Below are positions 44,583 through 52,256 of a stretch of 63,246 nucleotides of DNA, in pieces. Position 1 is the stretch's first letter; every line of letters starts with the position of its first letter. The notes beneath the pieces are model-generated. The model made no database searches, was not told the DNA's origin, and saw only the letters and a list, made by a program, of their open reading frames with translations. The DNA is from an uncultured Lachnospiraceae bacterium (GTDB lineage Bacteria > Bacillota > Clostridia > Lachnospirales > Lachnospiraceae), in contig CACZJF010000011.1 of the NCBI GenBank assembly GCA_902781455.1, positions 1 through 63,246 on the forward strand, given 5' to 3'. A program made the position numbers and the translations under genes.

Positions 44583-45578
44583 TCACAGGCTTTTGTCACC
44601 GGTCAGCATCCCGCCTGCCTGCAGATGACAGCCCCGGAGGAAGGATGCCGCATCCATGCGCTTCTTTCCCTCCAGCTGTACTTCCAGAAGCCGGAGTGCG
44701 CCGTCCCCGGTCTGTACGACCAGCCCTTCTTTCCCGGCATACAGAATCTCTCCCGCGGCTGCCTTCCCGCAGCCGGATAAGGAAAGTGCTTTCTGCTTCA
44801 TCTGCTCCGCCTCATGTGCCGGCACCGGCCTGGCCTTGAGGATCTTCAGCGTTTTTCCGTTCAGATAAGTATAGGTGCCCGGCCAGGAGTCAAACGCACG
44901 GATCATGCGCTCGATCTGAGCGGCGCTCTGGCTCCAGTCGATCAGACCCGACTGTCTTTTGAGCATCTTCGCGTAGGGCGTCGGGCTCTCTTCAGGCTGA
45001 GGCGTGTACACCGCACTGCCTTCCAGAATCTGCTCCATTGCCTGCACGAGCAGGCCGGCTCCATCTGCCATCAGCACATCAAAGAGACTGTCCCCTGTCT
45101 CGTCCGGGCCAATCTCCACCTCTTTTTTCAGAATCATATCCCCGGTGTCAAGGCCTGCGTTCATGCGCATGATCGTGACACCCGTCGTCCTGTCCCCGGA
45201 CAGGATCGACCACTGAATCGGGGCCGCCCCTCTCCAGGCGGGCAGCAGGGACGCATGCACATTCAGGCAGCCATACAGCGGAATGTCAAGAATCGACTGG
45301 GGAATGATCTGGCCAAAGGCTGCGCAGGCGATAAAGTCCGGATGAAGCTCCTGCAGAATGCGGACATTTTCCTCTTCCCTGATCTTCACCGGCTGGAAAA
45401 CCGGAATCCCGAGCTTCAGGGCCAGTTCCTTCACAGGCGGCATCTGCAGCAGGCCTTTCCGTCCCTTCGGCCGGTCCGGCTGTGTAAAGACCGCGCTCAC
45501 CTCATATCCGGCGTCGACCAGTCCCTGCAGGATGCCGGCCGCAAAATCCGGCGTCCCCAAAAACACGACAGAAGCCAT
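44583..45578 (-). CDS. fmt: Methionyl-tRNA formyltransferase
   Basis: Fmt formylates initiator Met-tRNA using 10-formyl-THF. The 331-residue protein has VVFLGTPDFAAGIL, NVHASLLPAWRGAAPIQWSI with the catalytic Asn/His, and TGVTIMRMNAGLDTGDMIL. ATG at 45578 shares a base with the def stop (TGATG); a GTG one codon earlier is possible. Confidence 0.96.
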   Translation of the reverse strand: MASVVFLGTPDFAAGILQGLVDAGYEVSAVFTQPDRPKGRKGLLQMPPVKELALKLGIPVFQPVKIREEENVRILQELHPDFIACAAFGQIIPQSILDIPLYGCLNVHASLLPAWRGAAPIQWSILSGDRTTGVTIMRMNAGLDTGDMILKKEVEIGPDETGDSLFDVLMADGAGLLVQAMEQILEGSAVYTPQPEESPTPYAKMLKRQSGLIDWSQSAAQIERMIRAFDSWPGTYTYLNGKTLKILKARPVPAHEAEQMKQKALSLSGCGKAAAGEILYAGKEGLVVQTGDGALRLLEVQLEGKKRMDAASFLRGCHLQAGGMLTGDKSL

Positions 45579-46066
45579 CACTGCTCCTCCTCCGATTCTT
45601 CCTCTTCCACGTCTGTGTCATACAGCTCGCCCTTCACCAGGCTGGTATACACGATACCGTCCAGATGGTCCAGCTCATGGCAGAGCGCTCTGGCAAGCAG
45701 TTCCTCTCCCTCGACCGTGACCGGATTCATGTCTGCGTCATATCCTTCCACGATCACATGGTTCGGACGTACCACCAGGCCAGCCTTGCCCGGGACGGAA
45801 AGGCAGCCTTCGCTCCCCTCCTGCTCGCCATCCTGCTCGACGATCTTCGGATTCACCAGTGTGATGGGACCCTCTCCGACATCAATGACCACAATCCGTT
45901 TCAGCACCCCGACCTGCGGAGCCGCCAGGCCGACGCCTTCTGCCTGATACATCGTTTCAAGCATATCCTCCACCAGCTCCTTCAGCCGCGGCGTCATCTC
46001 CCTGACTTCCCTGCACTTCTTGGTCAGGATCTCATCTCCATACACTCTGATCTTTCTCAATGCCAT
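45578..46066 (-). CDS. def: Peptide deformylase
   Basis: Def removes formyl from nascent proteins. The 162-residue protein has motif 1 GVGLAAPQVG, motif 2 EGCLSVPG with the metal Cys, and motif 3 HELDHLDG. ATG at 46066 follows AGGAGGG. The tail is acidic (VEEEESEEEQ). It is translationally coupled to fmt. Confidence 0.96.
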   Translation of the reverse strand: MALRKIRVYGDEILTKKCREVREMTPRLKELVEDMLETMYQAEGVGLAAPQVGVLKRIVVIDVGEGPITLVNPKIVEQDGEQEGSEGCLSVPGKAGLVVRPNHVIVEGYDADMNPVTVEGEELLARALCHELDHLDGIVYTSLVKGELYDTDVEEEESEEEQ

Positions 46067-46155
46067 TGCCAGTCCCTCCTGCGGAACAATTCCTTCCGAC
46101 AAAACCTGCTCCCCGCTCCGCCCTGTAATCGTAATTTGATATACGCTTCAAAAGC

Positions 46156-46207
46156 CGATTACGGATTGTTTCGCGCTGCGCGCTTCCACAATCCTGCGCT
46201 GTAATCG
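46156..46207. repeat. REP-like hairpin directly after priA
   Basis: CGATTAC (46156-46162) pairs with GTAATCG (46201-46207), GGATTGT (163-169) with ACAATCC (188-194), and an inner CGCG/GCGC. The hairpin begins at the base after the priA stop and has no strong T-run. A related GCAGGATTG-type hairpin lies at 50013-50036. Confidence 0.65.
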
Positions 46208-48472
46208 TTAGATTGTTGTCTCATAGGTGATTCCGATATTCGCGAATCCCTCGTTAATCTCAATATATTTCTCCAGCCATCTCCGGATCATGCGCAGTGT
46301 ATCCGCCGATCCGCCCTTCATATACAGCACCATCCTCCACACATCCGCGATTTTGGCGACCGGCTCGTCCGTCGGTCCCAGAATCTGAACGGCCGATCCC
46401 TGCGTCATCTTCAGAAGGAATTTCCTCACATATCCCGCCGCCAGAATCAGATGATCCTGATCCGGACAACTCATATGAACCGCCGTCAGGCTTCCGACGG
46501 GCGGATACCCTGCCGTATCCCGGAATCCGATCTCCTTCTCGTAAAATGCGTCATAATCCTGCGCTGCCGCGCATGTGACCGCGTAATGGTCGGGAAGGTA
46601 TGTCTGAATCAGTACCAGCCCCTGCCGGTCAGAGCGCCCCGCGCGTCCGGCTGCCTGCGTCAGCAGCTGGAAAGTACGCTCCCCCGCGGAATAATCCGGG
46701 ATATTCAAAGACAGGTCCGCCATCAGGATTCCCATCAGTGTGACGTCAGGAAAGTCATGTCCCTTAACAATCATCTGCGTACCGATCAGAATGTCCGCTT
46801 CATGGCCTGCGAACGCGGAAAGCACCTTCAGCTCTCCGTCTTTGCCGGAAGCAGTGTCACGGTCCAGACGCAGAACCCTTGCGTCAGGAAAGAGCGTGCT
46901 TACCTGCGCTTCGACCTGCTCGGTACCGAACCGGAAGGAACGAAGATACACACTTCCGCATTCCGGACAGACATCAGGCATACTCTGTGTGTAGCCGCAG
47001 TAATGGCAGACCAGGACACTGCGGTCTTTCTCCGCAGCGCTTTGGCGGGCATGGGAAACTCCCCTGCCGCGATGGAGTGTCAGGGATACATCACAGTGCG
47101 GGCAGCGCAGCGCGTGGCCGCAGGAGGAACAGATCACCGATCCGGAATACCCTCTCCTGTTCAGAAACAGCATGATCTGCTCTTTCTTCTCCAGGGCAGC
47201 ACGCATGGCTTCCTGAAGCGTGCCGCTCAGGATCATGCCGTCCAGGGAAGGTACCTCCTGTCTGAGATCTATGATCTGTATCCGCGGAAGAGAAGCCGCG
47301 CCTGCCCTTTCGTCCAGGCGCACCAGGCCGATCCTTCCGCTTCTTGCCAGATAAGACGCCTCAACGGACGGAGTCGCAGAGCCAAGCACCACACAGGCTC
47401 CCTCCAGCTCTCCTCTGCGCATCGCGACCTCTCTCGCGTGATAGCAGGGAGACTGACTGCTCCGGTAACTCTCTTCATGCTCTTCGTCTATGACGATAAT
47501 CCCCAGATTCGCGAAGGGGGTAAACAGGGCCGATCTCGGCCCGATCATGACATCCAGGTCGCCCTGGGAAGCACGGTCAAACTGATCCTGCTTCTCACCC
47601 GGGCTCATTTTCGAATGAATGACAGAAACTCTGCCGTTGAACCGGTGGTAGAACCGCATCAGTGTCTGATAAGTCAGCGCGATCTCCGGGATCAGGACAA
47701 TTGCCTGTTTCCCCTGCGCAACCATATGCGCGATCAGTTCTATGTAGACCTCTGTCTTTCCGCTTCCGGTCACTCCCTGAATCAGGAAACAGCTGTCCGG
47801 TTTTTCGTCCGTCCGGGCGATGATGAGGTCCGCGGCGCTCCTCTGCGCTTCATTGAGCTGCACCTGTGAGTGGGCAAATGCATCTGCCGGCATCGGATTG
47901 CGGTAGATTCTTTCCCGCTCAATCCGGATGAATCCCTTCTGGACCAGGGCGCGTATCACAGCACTCGTCACATGCAGCTTCCCGGTGCAGACCTCGTAAG
48001 GAAGCCGTTCCTCCTCGGCCAGCGCTTCCATCAGACGCAGGCGCGCGTTCTCATGGCGCCGCCGCATCTGCTGCGTTTCTTCCAGCGCCTGTTCCCTCGG
48101 GACAGCCAGACACACAACCCGCTTCAGCTTTGCCGCTGTCTTCTTTCTCGCCGGGAGTACCGTCCGCATGGCCGCGGCAAACGACGAACCGTAGCGGCCT
48201 TTGATCCAGACCGCCAGGGAGGTAAGCCGTTTCTCCTCATCGGAGAGACGAGTCACCACCGCGTGAATCGGCTTGATCTTCTCCGGATCCAGTTTCGGCT
48301 GATCAGACAGGGACAGGACATAACCGGTAATCTCCCGGTTTCCGTTCCCGAACGGCGCCTTCACGATGGCACCTTCCTCTATCCCGGCTTCCAGCTCCTC
48401 CGGAACCAGGTACTGAAACGGTCTGTCCAGTGCCTTAGCCGTGATATCGACTGCCACATCAGCATATTTCAT
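46208..48472 (-). CDS. priA: Primosomal replication-restart helicase PriA
   Basis: PriA reloads the replisome at collapsed forks. The 754-residue protein has the N-terminal 3' DNA-binding fold and Walker A GVTGSGKTEVYIELI near residue 240. The DEEH box is IVIDEEHEESY. A zinc-binding Cys cluster follows (CSSCGHALRCPHCDVSL, CHYCGYTQSMPDVCPECGS), then QAAGRAGRSDRQG. It lies ten bases after murE. Confidence 0.96.
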   Translation of the reverse strand: MKYADVAVDITAKALDRPFQYLVPEELEAGIEEGAIVKAPFGNGNREITGYVLSLSDQPKLDPEKIKPIHAVVTRLSDEEKRLTSLAVWIKGRYGSSFAAAMRTVLPARKKTAAKLKRVVCLAVPREQALEETQQMRRRHENARLRLMEALAEEERLPYEVCTGKLHVTSAVIRALVQKGFIRIERERIYRNPMPADAFAHSQVQLNEAQRSAADLIIARTDEKPDSCFLIQGVTGSGKTEVYIELIAHMVAQGKQAIVLIPEIALTYQTLMRFYHRFNGRVSVIHSKMSPGEKQDQFDRASQGDLDVMIGPRSALFTPFANLGIIVIDEEHEESYRSSQSPCYHAREVAMRRGELEGACVVLGSATPSVEASYLARSGRIGLVRLDERAGAASLPRIQIIDLRQEVPSLDGMILSGTLQEAMRAALEKKEQIMLFLNRRGYSGSVICSSCGHALRCPHCDVSLTLHRGRGVSHARQSAAEKDRSVLVCHYCGYTQSMPDVCPECGSVYLRSFRFGTEQVEAQVSTLFPDARVLRLDRDTASGKDGELKVLSAFAGHEADILIGTQMIVKGHDFPDVTLMGILMADLSLNIPDYSAGERTFQLLTQAAGRAGRSDRQGLVLIQTYLPDHYAVTCAAAQDYDAFYEKEIGFRDTAGYPPVGSLTAVHMSCPDQDHLILAAGYVRKFLLKMTQGSAVQILGPTDEPVAKIADVWRMVLYMKGGSADTLRMIRRWLEKYIEINEGFANIGITYETTI

Positions 48473-48481
48473 AGATCCGGA

Positions 48482-49951
48482 TCATAACCCTTTCTTTTCC
48501 TCTTCCAGAATCTCCGCGATCAGCACGCGTTCGTCCATCGGATACTTCTTCCCGCAGATCTCCTGATAGTCTTCATGTCCTTTTCCGGCGAGCACGATCA
48601 CATCGGACGGCCTGCCGCCCAAAATAGCGGCACGGATCGCTTCCTTGCGGTCTGTAATCCGGATATACTTTCCATTCGTCTTCCGGATCCCGGTCTCAAT
48701 ATCGTCCATGATCGCTTCCGGATCCTCATAGCGGGGATTGTCCGAGGTGATGATGGTATAGTCCGCGCAGCGTCCTGAAACCTCACCCATCTCATACCGC
48801 CTGCTTCTCGCGCGGTTTCCTCCGCAGCCGAACACGCACACCAGCCGCGCCGGCTTGTATTCCCGCAGCGTGGAAAGGATGCTCTCCAGCGCCATCGCAT
48901 TGTGCGCGTAATCGATCAGGAATGTGAAATCATCACTGACCCGGACCATCTCAACCCGGCCTTTCACCTTCACGTCCAGAAGTGCTTTCGCAATCTGCTC
49001 CTTGTCCACACCAAAATGCCTGCAGATCGCGATCGCGCACAGCGCATTGTACACGGAGAACTTTCCGGGGATATCCGTCTCGGCATGAAATGACATGCTG
49101 CCCTTCACCTCAAAGCTCGTCCCGAGACAGCCGGGTTTTGAGACCAGGCGGATGTCCTCCGCGTAAAGATCACAGGCCGGCCTCAGGCCAAATGTCTCCG
49201 TCGTGCAGGTATGCCCCTCCAAGATTCTTCCCAGATGAATGTCATCTCCATTCAGAATCCCTGCCCGGCACATCTGAAACAGCCGGCTCTTGCACTCCAT
49301 ATAGTCTTCAAAAGAGGAATGCTCTCCCGGACCGATATGATCCGCGGAGATATTCGTGAAGACACCGATGTCGAAGGTAATCCCCTCAACCCTGTGCATC
49401 ATCAGCGCCTGGGAACTGACCTCCATCACAACAGCGCCGCAGCCGGCCTTCACCATCTTTGCCAGGTATTCCTGCAGCACCAGCGATTCCGGCGTTGTAT
49501 TCGCGCTCGGGATCTTTGTATCCCCGATCAGCGTCTCGATCGTACCGATCAGCCCGGTCTTGATTCCCGCCGACTCCAGCATACTCTTCACCATGTATGT
49601 GGTCGTGGTCTTTCCCTTCGTTCCGGTGATTCCGATCGTCTTCAGCTTTTCGGCAGGATAGCCGAACCATGCCGCAGCCATGCGTGCCATCGCGATCCGC
49701 GTATTGCCCACAAGCACAACCGTCACTCCGTCCGGCACTTCGACCCGTTCCTCCACGACGATCGCGGCCGCTCCCTTCGCGGCAACCTCCTCCGCGAACT
49801 TATGCCCGTCAAAAGCATTGCCCCGGATGCAGGGAAATACACACCCGGCCTTCACCTTACGGGAATCATTCACAATCCCGCTGATCTCTATGTCCGTGCT
49901 GCCCTGCAGCAGCTCAAAATCCACCTTTTCCAGAAGCTGTGTCAGTGTCAT
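48482..49951 (-). CDS. murE: UDP-MurNAc-L-Ala-D-Glu:meso-diaminopimelate ligase MurE
   Basis: MurE adds the third residue of the peptidoglycan stem peptide. It has TGTKGKTTTTYM (P-loop), a carbamylated-Lys region near VKGRVEMV, and DNPRYEDP, the meso-DAP-selective motif (Lys enzymes have another tetrapeptide). ATG at 49951 follows AAAGGA, giving 489 residues; the longer open frame is unsupported. It heads the priA-def-fmt run, with its own promoter about 210 bases upstream. Confidence 0.95.
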   Translation of the reverse strand: MTLTQLLEKVDFELLQGSTDIEISGIVNDSRKVKAGCVFPCIRGNAFDGHKFAEEVAAKGAAAIVVEERVEVPDGVTVVLVGNTRIAMARMAAAWFGYPAEKLKTIGITGTKGKTTTTYMVKSMLESAGIKTGLIGTIETLIGDTKIPSANTTPESLVLQEYLAKMVKAGCGAVVMEVSSQALMMHRVEGITFDIGVFTNISADHIGPGEHSSFEDYMECKSRLFQMCRAGILNGDDIHLGRILEGHTCTTETFGLRPACDLYAEDIRLVSKPGCLGTSFEVKGSMSFHAETDIPGKFSVYNALCAIAICRHFGVDKEQIAKALLDVKVKGRVEMVRVSDDFTFLIDYAHNAMALESILSTLREYKPARLVCVFGCGGNRARSRRYEMGEVSGRCADYTIITSDNPRYEDPEAIMDDIETGIRKTNGKYIRITDRKEAIRAAILGGRPSDVIVLAGKGHEDYQEICGKKYPMDERVLIAEILEEEKKGL

Positions 49952-50012
49952 CTCCCGCTTCCTTTCCTGTCTCCCTCGACGGGAGAAAGCATCATCCATG
50001 AATATCGATCGC

Positions 50013-50036
50013 GGGTTGCTCCGCGCCCCGCAATCC
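50013..50036. repeat. Short REP-like hairpin in the murE leader
   Basis: GGGTTGC (50013-50019) pairs with GCAATCC (50030-50036), one pair being G-T. It sits in the roughly 200-base leader of murE and resembles the stem at 46163-46194. The rest of the leader (50040-50155) has small palindromes such as GGTAC-ATGA-GTACC but no recognised riboswitch. Confidence 0.45.
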
Positions 50037-50159
50037 TGCCCGTATTCGTACTCTCATGGTACTCATGTACCACTGCACTCACGCATGAGCACGCCAACAT
50101 CTTCTGCCTCTACCGCAGGCAAGCTTGCGTGGAGGTCAGGCTTTTGACGCTGTAATCAT

Positions 50160-50188
50160 ATTATAACATCCGCCCATGCTGCGCTCAA
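50160..50188 (-). promoter_or_regulatory. Promoter of the murE operon
   Basis: TTGAGC (50188-50183) and a perfect TATAAT (50165-50160) are 17 bases apart. This is one of the strongest promoters in the window. Confidence 0.78.
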
Positions 50189-50216
50189 GGGACGATTCCT
50201 CGCTGCCGGGGCCGGG

Positions 50217-50403
50217 CTGCCGGTCAGGCACTCCGGGAGGGAGCCCGAAAACAATAGGGAGCCGACCGGATTTTGCGAATTGCTGCCAGCGCGGAGGCGG
50301 CCACGCTTCTATAGGAGCCGGGAGCGCTGGCGGTGCAACTGAAGCAAAAGCAGGGTAGGCGACCGTGTTTGCCGGGCTCCCTCCCGGAGCGCCTGACCGG
50401 CAG
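50217..50403. repeat. 187-bp palindromic element with 31-bp terminal inverted repeats
   Basis: The arms 50217-50247 and 50373-50403 (CTGCCGGTCAGGC ... GCCTGACCGGCAG) match at 30 of 31 positions. Internal parts also pair: CTGCCAGCGC with GCGCTGGCGG, and TTTTGC near 50271 with GCAAAA near 50344. The whole element can therefore fold into one long stem. It contains no gene. It lies between divergent promoters. It could be a MITE-like insertion or a structured RNA. Confidence 0.8.
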
Positions 50404-50433
50404 AATGTCACTGAAAGTGCGCTTTGTGTGTGC

Positions 50434-50463
50434 TTGACCAGCCCTTCCATGCTTTGATATGAT
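50434..50463 (+). promoter_or_regulatory. Promoter of arsR-family gene
   Basis: TTGACC (50434-50439) and TATGAT (50458-50463) have an 18-base spacer, 70 bases before the start codon. Confidence 0.65.
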
Positions 50464-50532
50464 CTACCTGAAAACCATTGAAAAACGCAGAATCGCCTGA
50501 GACCAGGCCCGGTGTACCGGGGAGGGAACCAT

Positions 50533-50832
50533 ATGCTGTCCGGAAATCTTTCAGAAGAAATGTACGGAAAACTCAGTGACCTGTACAAAATGTTCTCAGA
50601 CAGGACCCGGATCCGGATCCTGTGTGTGCTTCTGCAGCATGAATGCTGCGTCAACGAGATCTCCCGGGAACTTGATATGACGCAGAGCGCGATCTCCCAC
50701 CAGCTCAGCACGCTCAAGGCTTCCAGGCTTGTCAAGGCGCGCCGGGACGGGAAGGCGATCTACTACTCGCTGGACGATGAGCACGTGGAAATGATCCTGA
50801 ATATGGGGGTGGAGCACATCATTCATGACTGA
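50533..50832 (+). CDS. ArsR/SmtB family transcriptional regulator
   Basis: The 99-residue winged-helix protein has FSDRTRIRILCVLL, the helix-turn-helix EISRELDMTQSAISHQLSTLK and the wing VKARRDGKAIYYSL. ECCVNE places two Cys where CadC/ArsR proteins carry their alpha-3 metal ligands, so metal sensing is possible. A C-terminal HVEMILNMGVEHIIHD could supply an alpha-5 site. ATG at 50533 follows GGGAGGG. No transporter is adjacent, so the target is unknown. It is one of the few plus-strand genes here. Confidence 0.87.
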   Translation: MLSGNLSEEMYGKLSDLYKMFSDRTRIRILCVLLQHECCVNEISRELDMTQSAISHQLSTLKASRLVKARRDGKAIYYSLDDEHVEMILNMGVEHIIHD

Positions 50833-50854
50833 ATTAATTCTGCCTAAAATTTGA

Positions 50855-50880
50855 GGGGCGCCGGAATAAACCGGCGCCCC
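50855..50880. terminator. Convergent terminator hairpin between arsR and the CAP gene
   Basis: Ten perfect GC-rich pairs (GGGGCGCCGG / CCGGCGCCCC) surround AATAAA. T-runs are poor on both sides (CTTC on plus, TCAAATTTT on minus), but the stem is very stable. Confidence 0.7.
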
Positions 50881-50952
50881 CTTCAAAATATAACCACTTA
50901 CCCAGTCAGCTGCGTCGCAGCATACTTTCCGCTTCTGTTTCAGGTCAGACAA

Positions 50953-51786
50953 TCATCTGCCGAATTCCTGCGCGATGTACGCGACATATCCGCCATCAGC
51001 CTGCTTGGCCATGAATACCGCCACTCCGACGGAGACAAAATCACGCTCCAGATTCGCCCGGTGGCTTGAGGAGCCAATCCAGCCTTCCAGCGTTTCCTCC
51101 GCATTCGAGAAGCCCCAGGCGAGGTTCTCGCCATATACCGGGGAATCCTTGTACTTCTTGGCCTTGGTGCCGCCAACCGTATAGTAAGGCTGGCCATTCG
51201 GCCTGGTGTGATCCGCCGGTTCCTCGAACCATGCCGACTCCACCGCCCTGACGCGGGCTGCTTCTGTCAGAACAGAATCGTTCGTCAGAGATCCCTTCCT
51301 TTTCTTGGAACGGTAAGAATTCGTCTTTGAAACAACACTGTTCGCAAATCCGTCATCAAAATGTCCCACAACCGTATCGCCTATGTTCAGAAAATACGTC
51401 GAATCGGGACTACCGCTGATCTTACTGCTGCTCAGGCTCTCAACGTGCGAACTGGAATTACCGCCTTTCTTCGGGGAAGCCTTGACATTAATCGTAGCCT
51501 TATACTGCGTTTTCTTCACCTTCGCGGTAATGACCGTTTTTCCCTTCTGCAGGCCTGTCACCTTCGCCGTGCTTCCGTTCAGGACAGTCATACGCGCAAC
51601 ATCCGGCTTCGAAATCTTCCACTTCGCATTTCCCTTGACCTTCAGGTTGACTGACTTGCCGGCTTTGATCGTCTTGGTCTTCAGCTTCTTGGTCTTCGCC
51701 ACCGCCGAGTTGGAAACGCCGAACATCATTCCAACAGCCACCAACAGTATGGTGAACAGAAGTAGTTTTTTCAGTCTCGTCTTCAT
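50953..51786 (-). CDS. Secreted protein with Ig-like (Big_2) and CAP/SCP domains
   Basis: This is a 277-residue exported protein. ATG at 51786 follows GGAGGAAG and begins a signal peptide (KTRLKKLLLFTILLVAVGMM). A Big_2-type domain covers about residues 30-105 (LKVKGNAKWKISKPDVA, AKVTGLQKGKTVITAKV). After a Ser-rich linker comes a CAP domain with HTRPNGQPYYTV, GENLAWGFSNAEETLEGW and SSHRANLERDFVSVGV, including the Glu and His of the CAP cavity. A c-di-GMP-I riboswitch lies in its leader, so the protein is probably tied to the change between motile and attached life. The function of bacterial CAP proteins is poorly known. Confidence 0.88.
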   Translation of the reverse strand: MKTRLKKLLLFTILLVAVGMMFGVSNSAVAKTKKLKTKTIKAGKSVNLKVKGNAKWKISKPDVARMTVLNGSTAKVTGLQKGKTVITAKVKKTQYKATINVKASPKKGGNSSSHVESLSSSKISGSPDSTYFLNIGDTVVGHFDDGFANSVVSKTNSYRSKKRKGSLTNDSVLTEAARVRAVESAWFEEPADHTRPNGQPYYTVGGTKAKKYKDSPVYGENLAWGFSNAEETLEGWIGSSSHRANLERDFVSVGVAVFMAKQADGGYVAYIAQEFGR

Positions 51787-51886
51787 AACTTCCTCCACTG
51801 TTGCAAAACTGCTGTACTTACAACTGCTTTTCTCCACTTACCCACTGCCCAGACAAGAGAAACGATATATATAAAAAACTTACCCT

Positions 51887-51974
51887 GATAAAAAACCACC
51901 CTAAGGCGCTCAACGAAAGAGTCAGGCACTATCGCAGTTACCGCCTGGTTCCGTCAGCCTTTTGGTGGCTTATC
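51887..51974 (-). ncRNA. Structured leader element: three-way junction closed by a terminator-like stem
   Basis: On the minus strand CCACC (51968-51964) pairs with GGTGG (51900-51896) and AAGGC (51961-51957) with GCCTT (51907-51903), followed at once by TTTTTT. Inside, CAGGC (51947-51943) pairs with GCCTG (51927-51923), topped by ACT/AGT, and a weak CTC/GAG stem follows. It lies between the c-di-GMP riboswitch and the CAP gene. It matches no riboswitch class that I recognise. Confidence 0.55.
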
Positions 51975-51976
51975 AG

Positions 51977-52001
51977 AGAAAACGATCCTTACGCATGGAT
52001 C
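51977..52001 (-). terminator. Terminator overlapping the c-di-GMP aptamer P1 stem
   Basis: GATCC (52001-51997) and GGATC (51988-51984) form a stem extended by G-T pairs and followed by GTTTTCTC. Its 5' arm uses three bases of the aptamer's closing stem, so the two folds exclude each other. That predicts that ligand binding allows readthrough. Confidence 0.55.
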
Positions 52002-52096
52002 ACCGGCAACTGGCTGCCACAGAACACTCCACATTCGTTCCAAGGCCCTTTAGTTTTGCGTCACAGCTTTTCAACTGCTTTGCCCTTAAGGATAAT
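51999..52096 (-). promoter_or_regulatory. c-di-GMP-I (GEMM-I) riboswitch
   Basis: In order on the minus strand: ATTATC closing strand, AGGGCAAA, a stem capped by a GAAA tetraloop, GACGCAAA, CTAAAGGGCC, a variable stem, GGCAGCCAGTTGCCG, and the closing GGTGAT. These are the conserved blocks of the GEMM-I aptamer in the right order and spacing, including the GNRA loop and its likely receptor. It lies about 15 bases after a predicted promoter start and upstream of the secreted Ig/CAP gene. Confidence 0.9.
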
Positions 52097-52116
52097 ATAG
52101 CTTTTTATCTAACTGC

Positions 52117-52145
52117 ACTCTACCATGTTTTCAGAAGAAAAGCAA
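52117..52145 (-). promoter_or_regulatory. Promoter of the riboswitch-controlled CAP gene
   Basis: TTGCTT (52145-52140) and TAGAGT (52122-52117) have 17-base spacing. Confidence 0.6.
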
Positions 52146-52212
52146 TAGCCAATTTTTCCGAATACATTGCAAATGTTGTACGAAAAACAGATTCGAAAAT
52201 TGTGCAGTCTGC

Positions 52213-52249
52213 AAAAAGCCGGCAGGCAGGCATTATTTGCCGCTGCCTG
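52213..52249 (-). terminator. Terminator of the antiporter operon
   Basis: CAGGCAG and CTGCCTG pair perfectly, followed by CCGGCTTTTT on the minus strand, just past the antiporter stop. Confidence 0.65.
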
Positions 52250-52256
52250 TCCCCCA

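Noticed and set aside
51887-51910. AGGGTGG near the U-run, resembling the T-box signature
   Set aside because: The full T-box antiterminator sequence (AGGGTGGNACCGCG) is not present, there is no Stem I specifier, and the downstream gene is not an amino-acid gene.
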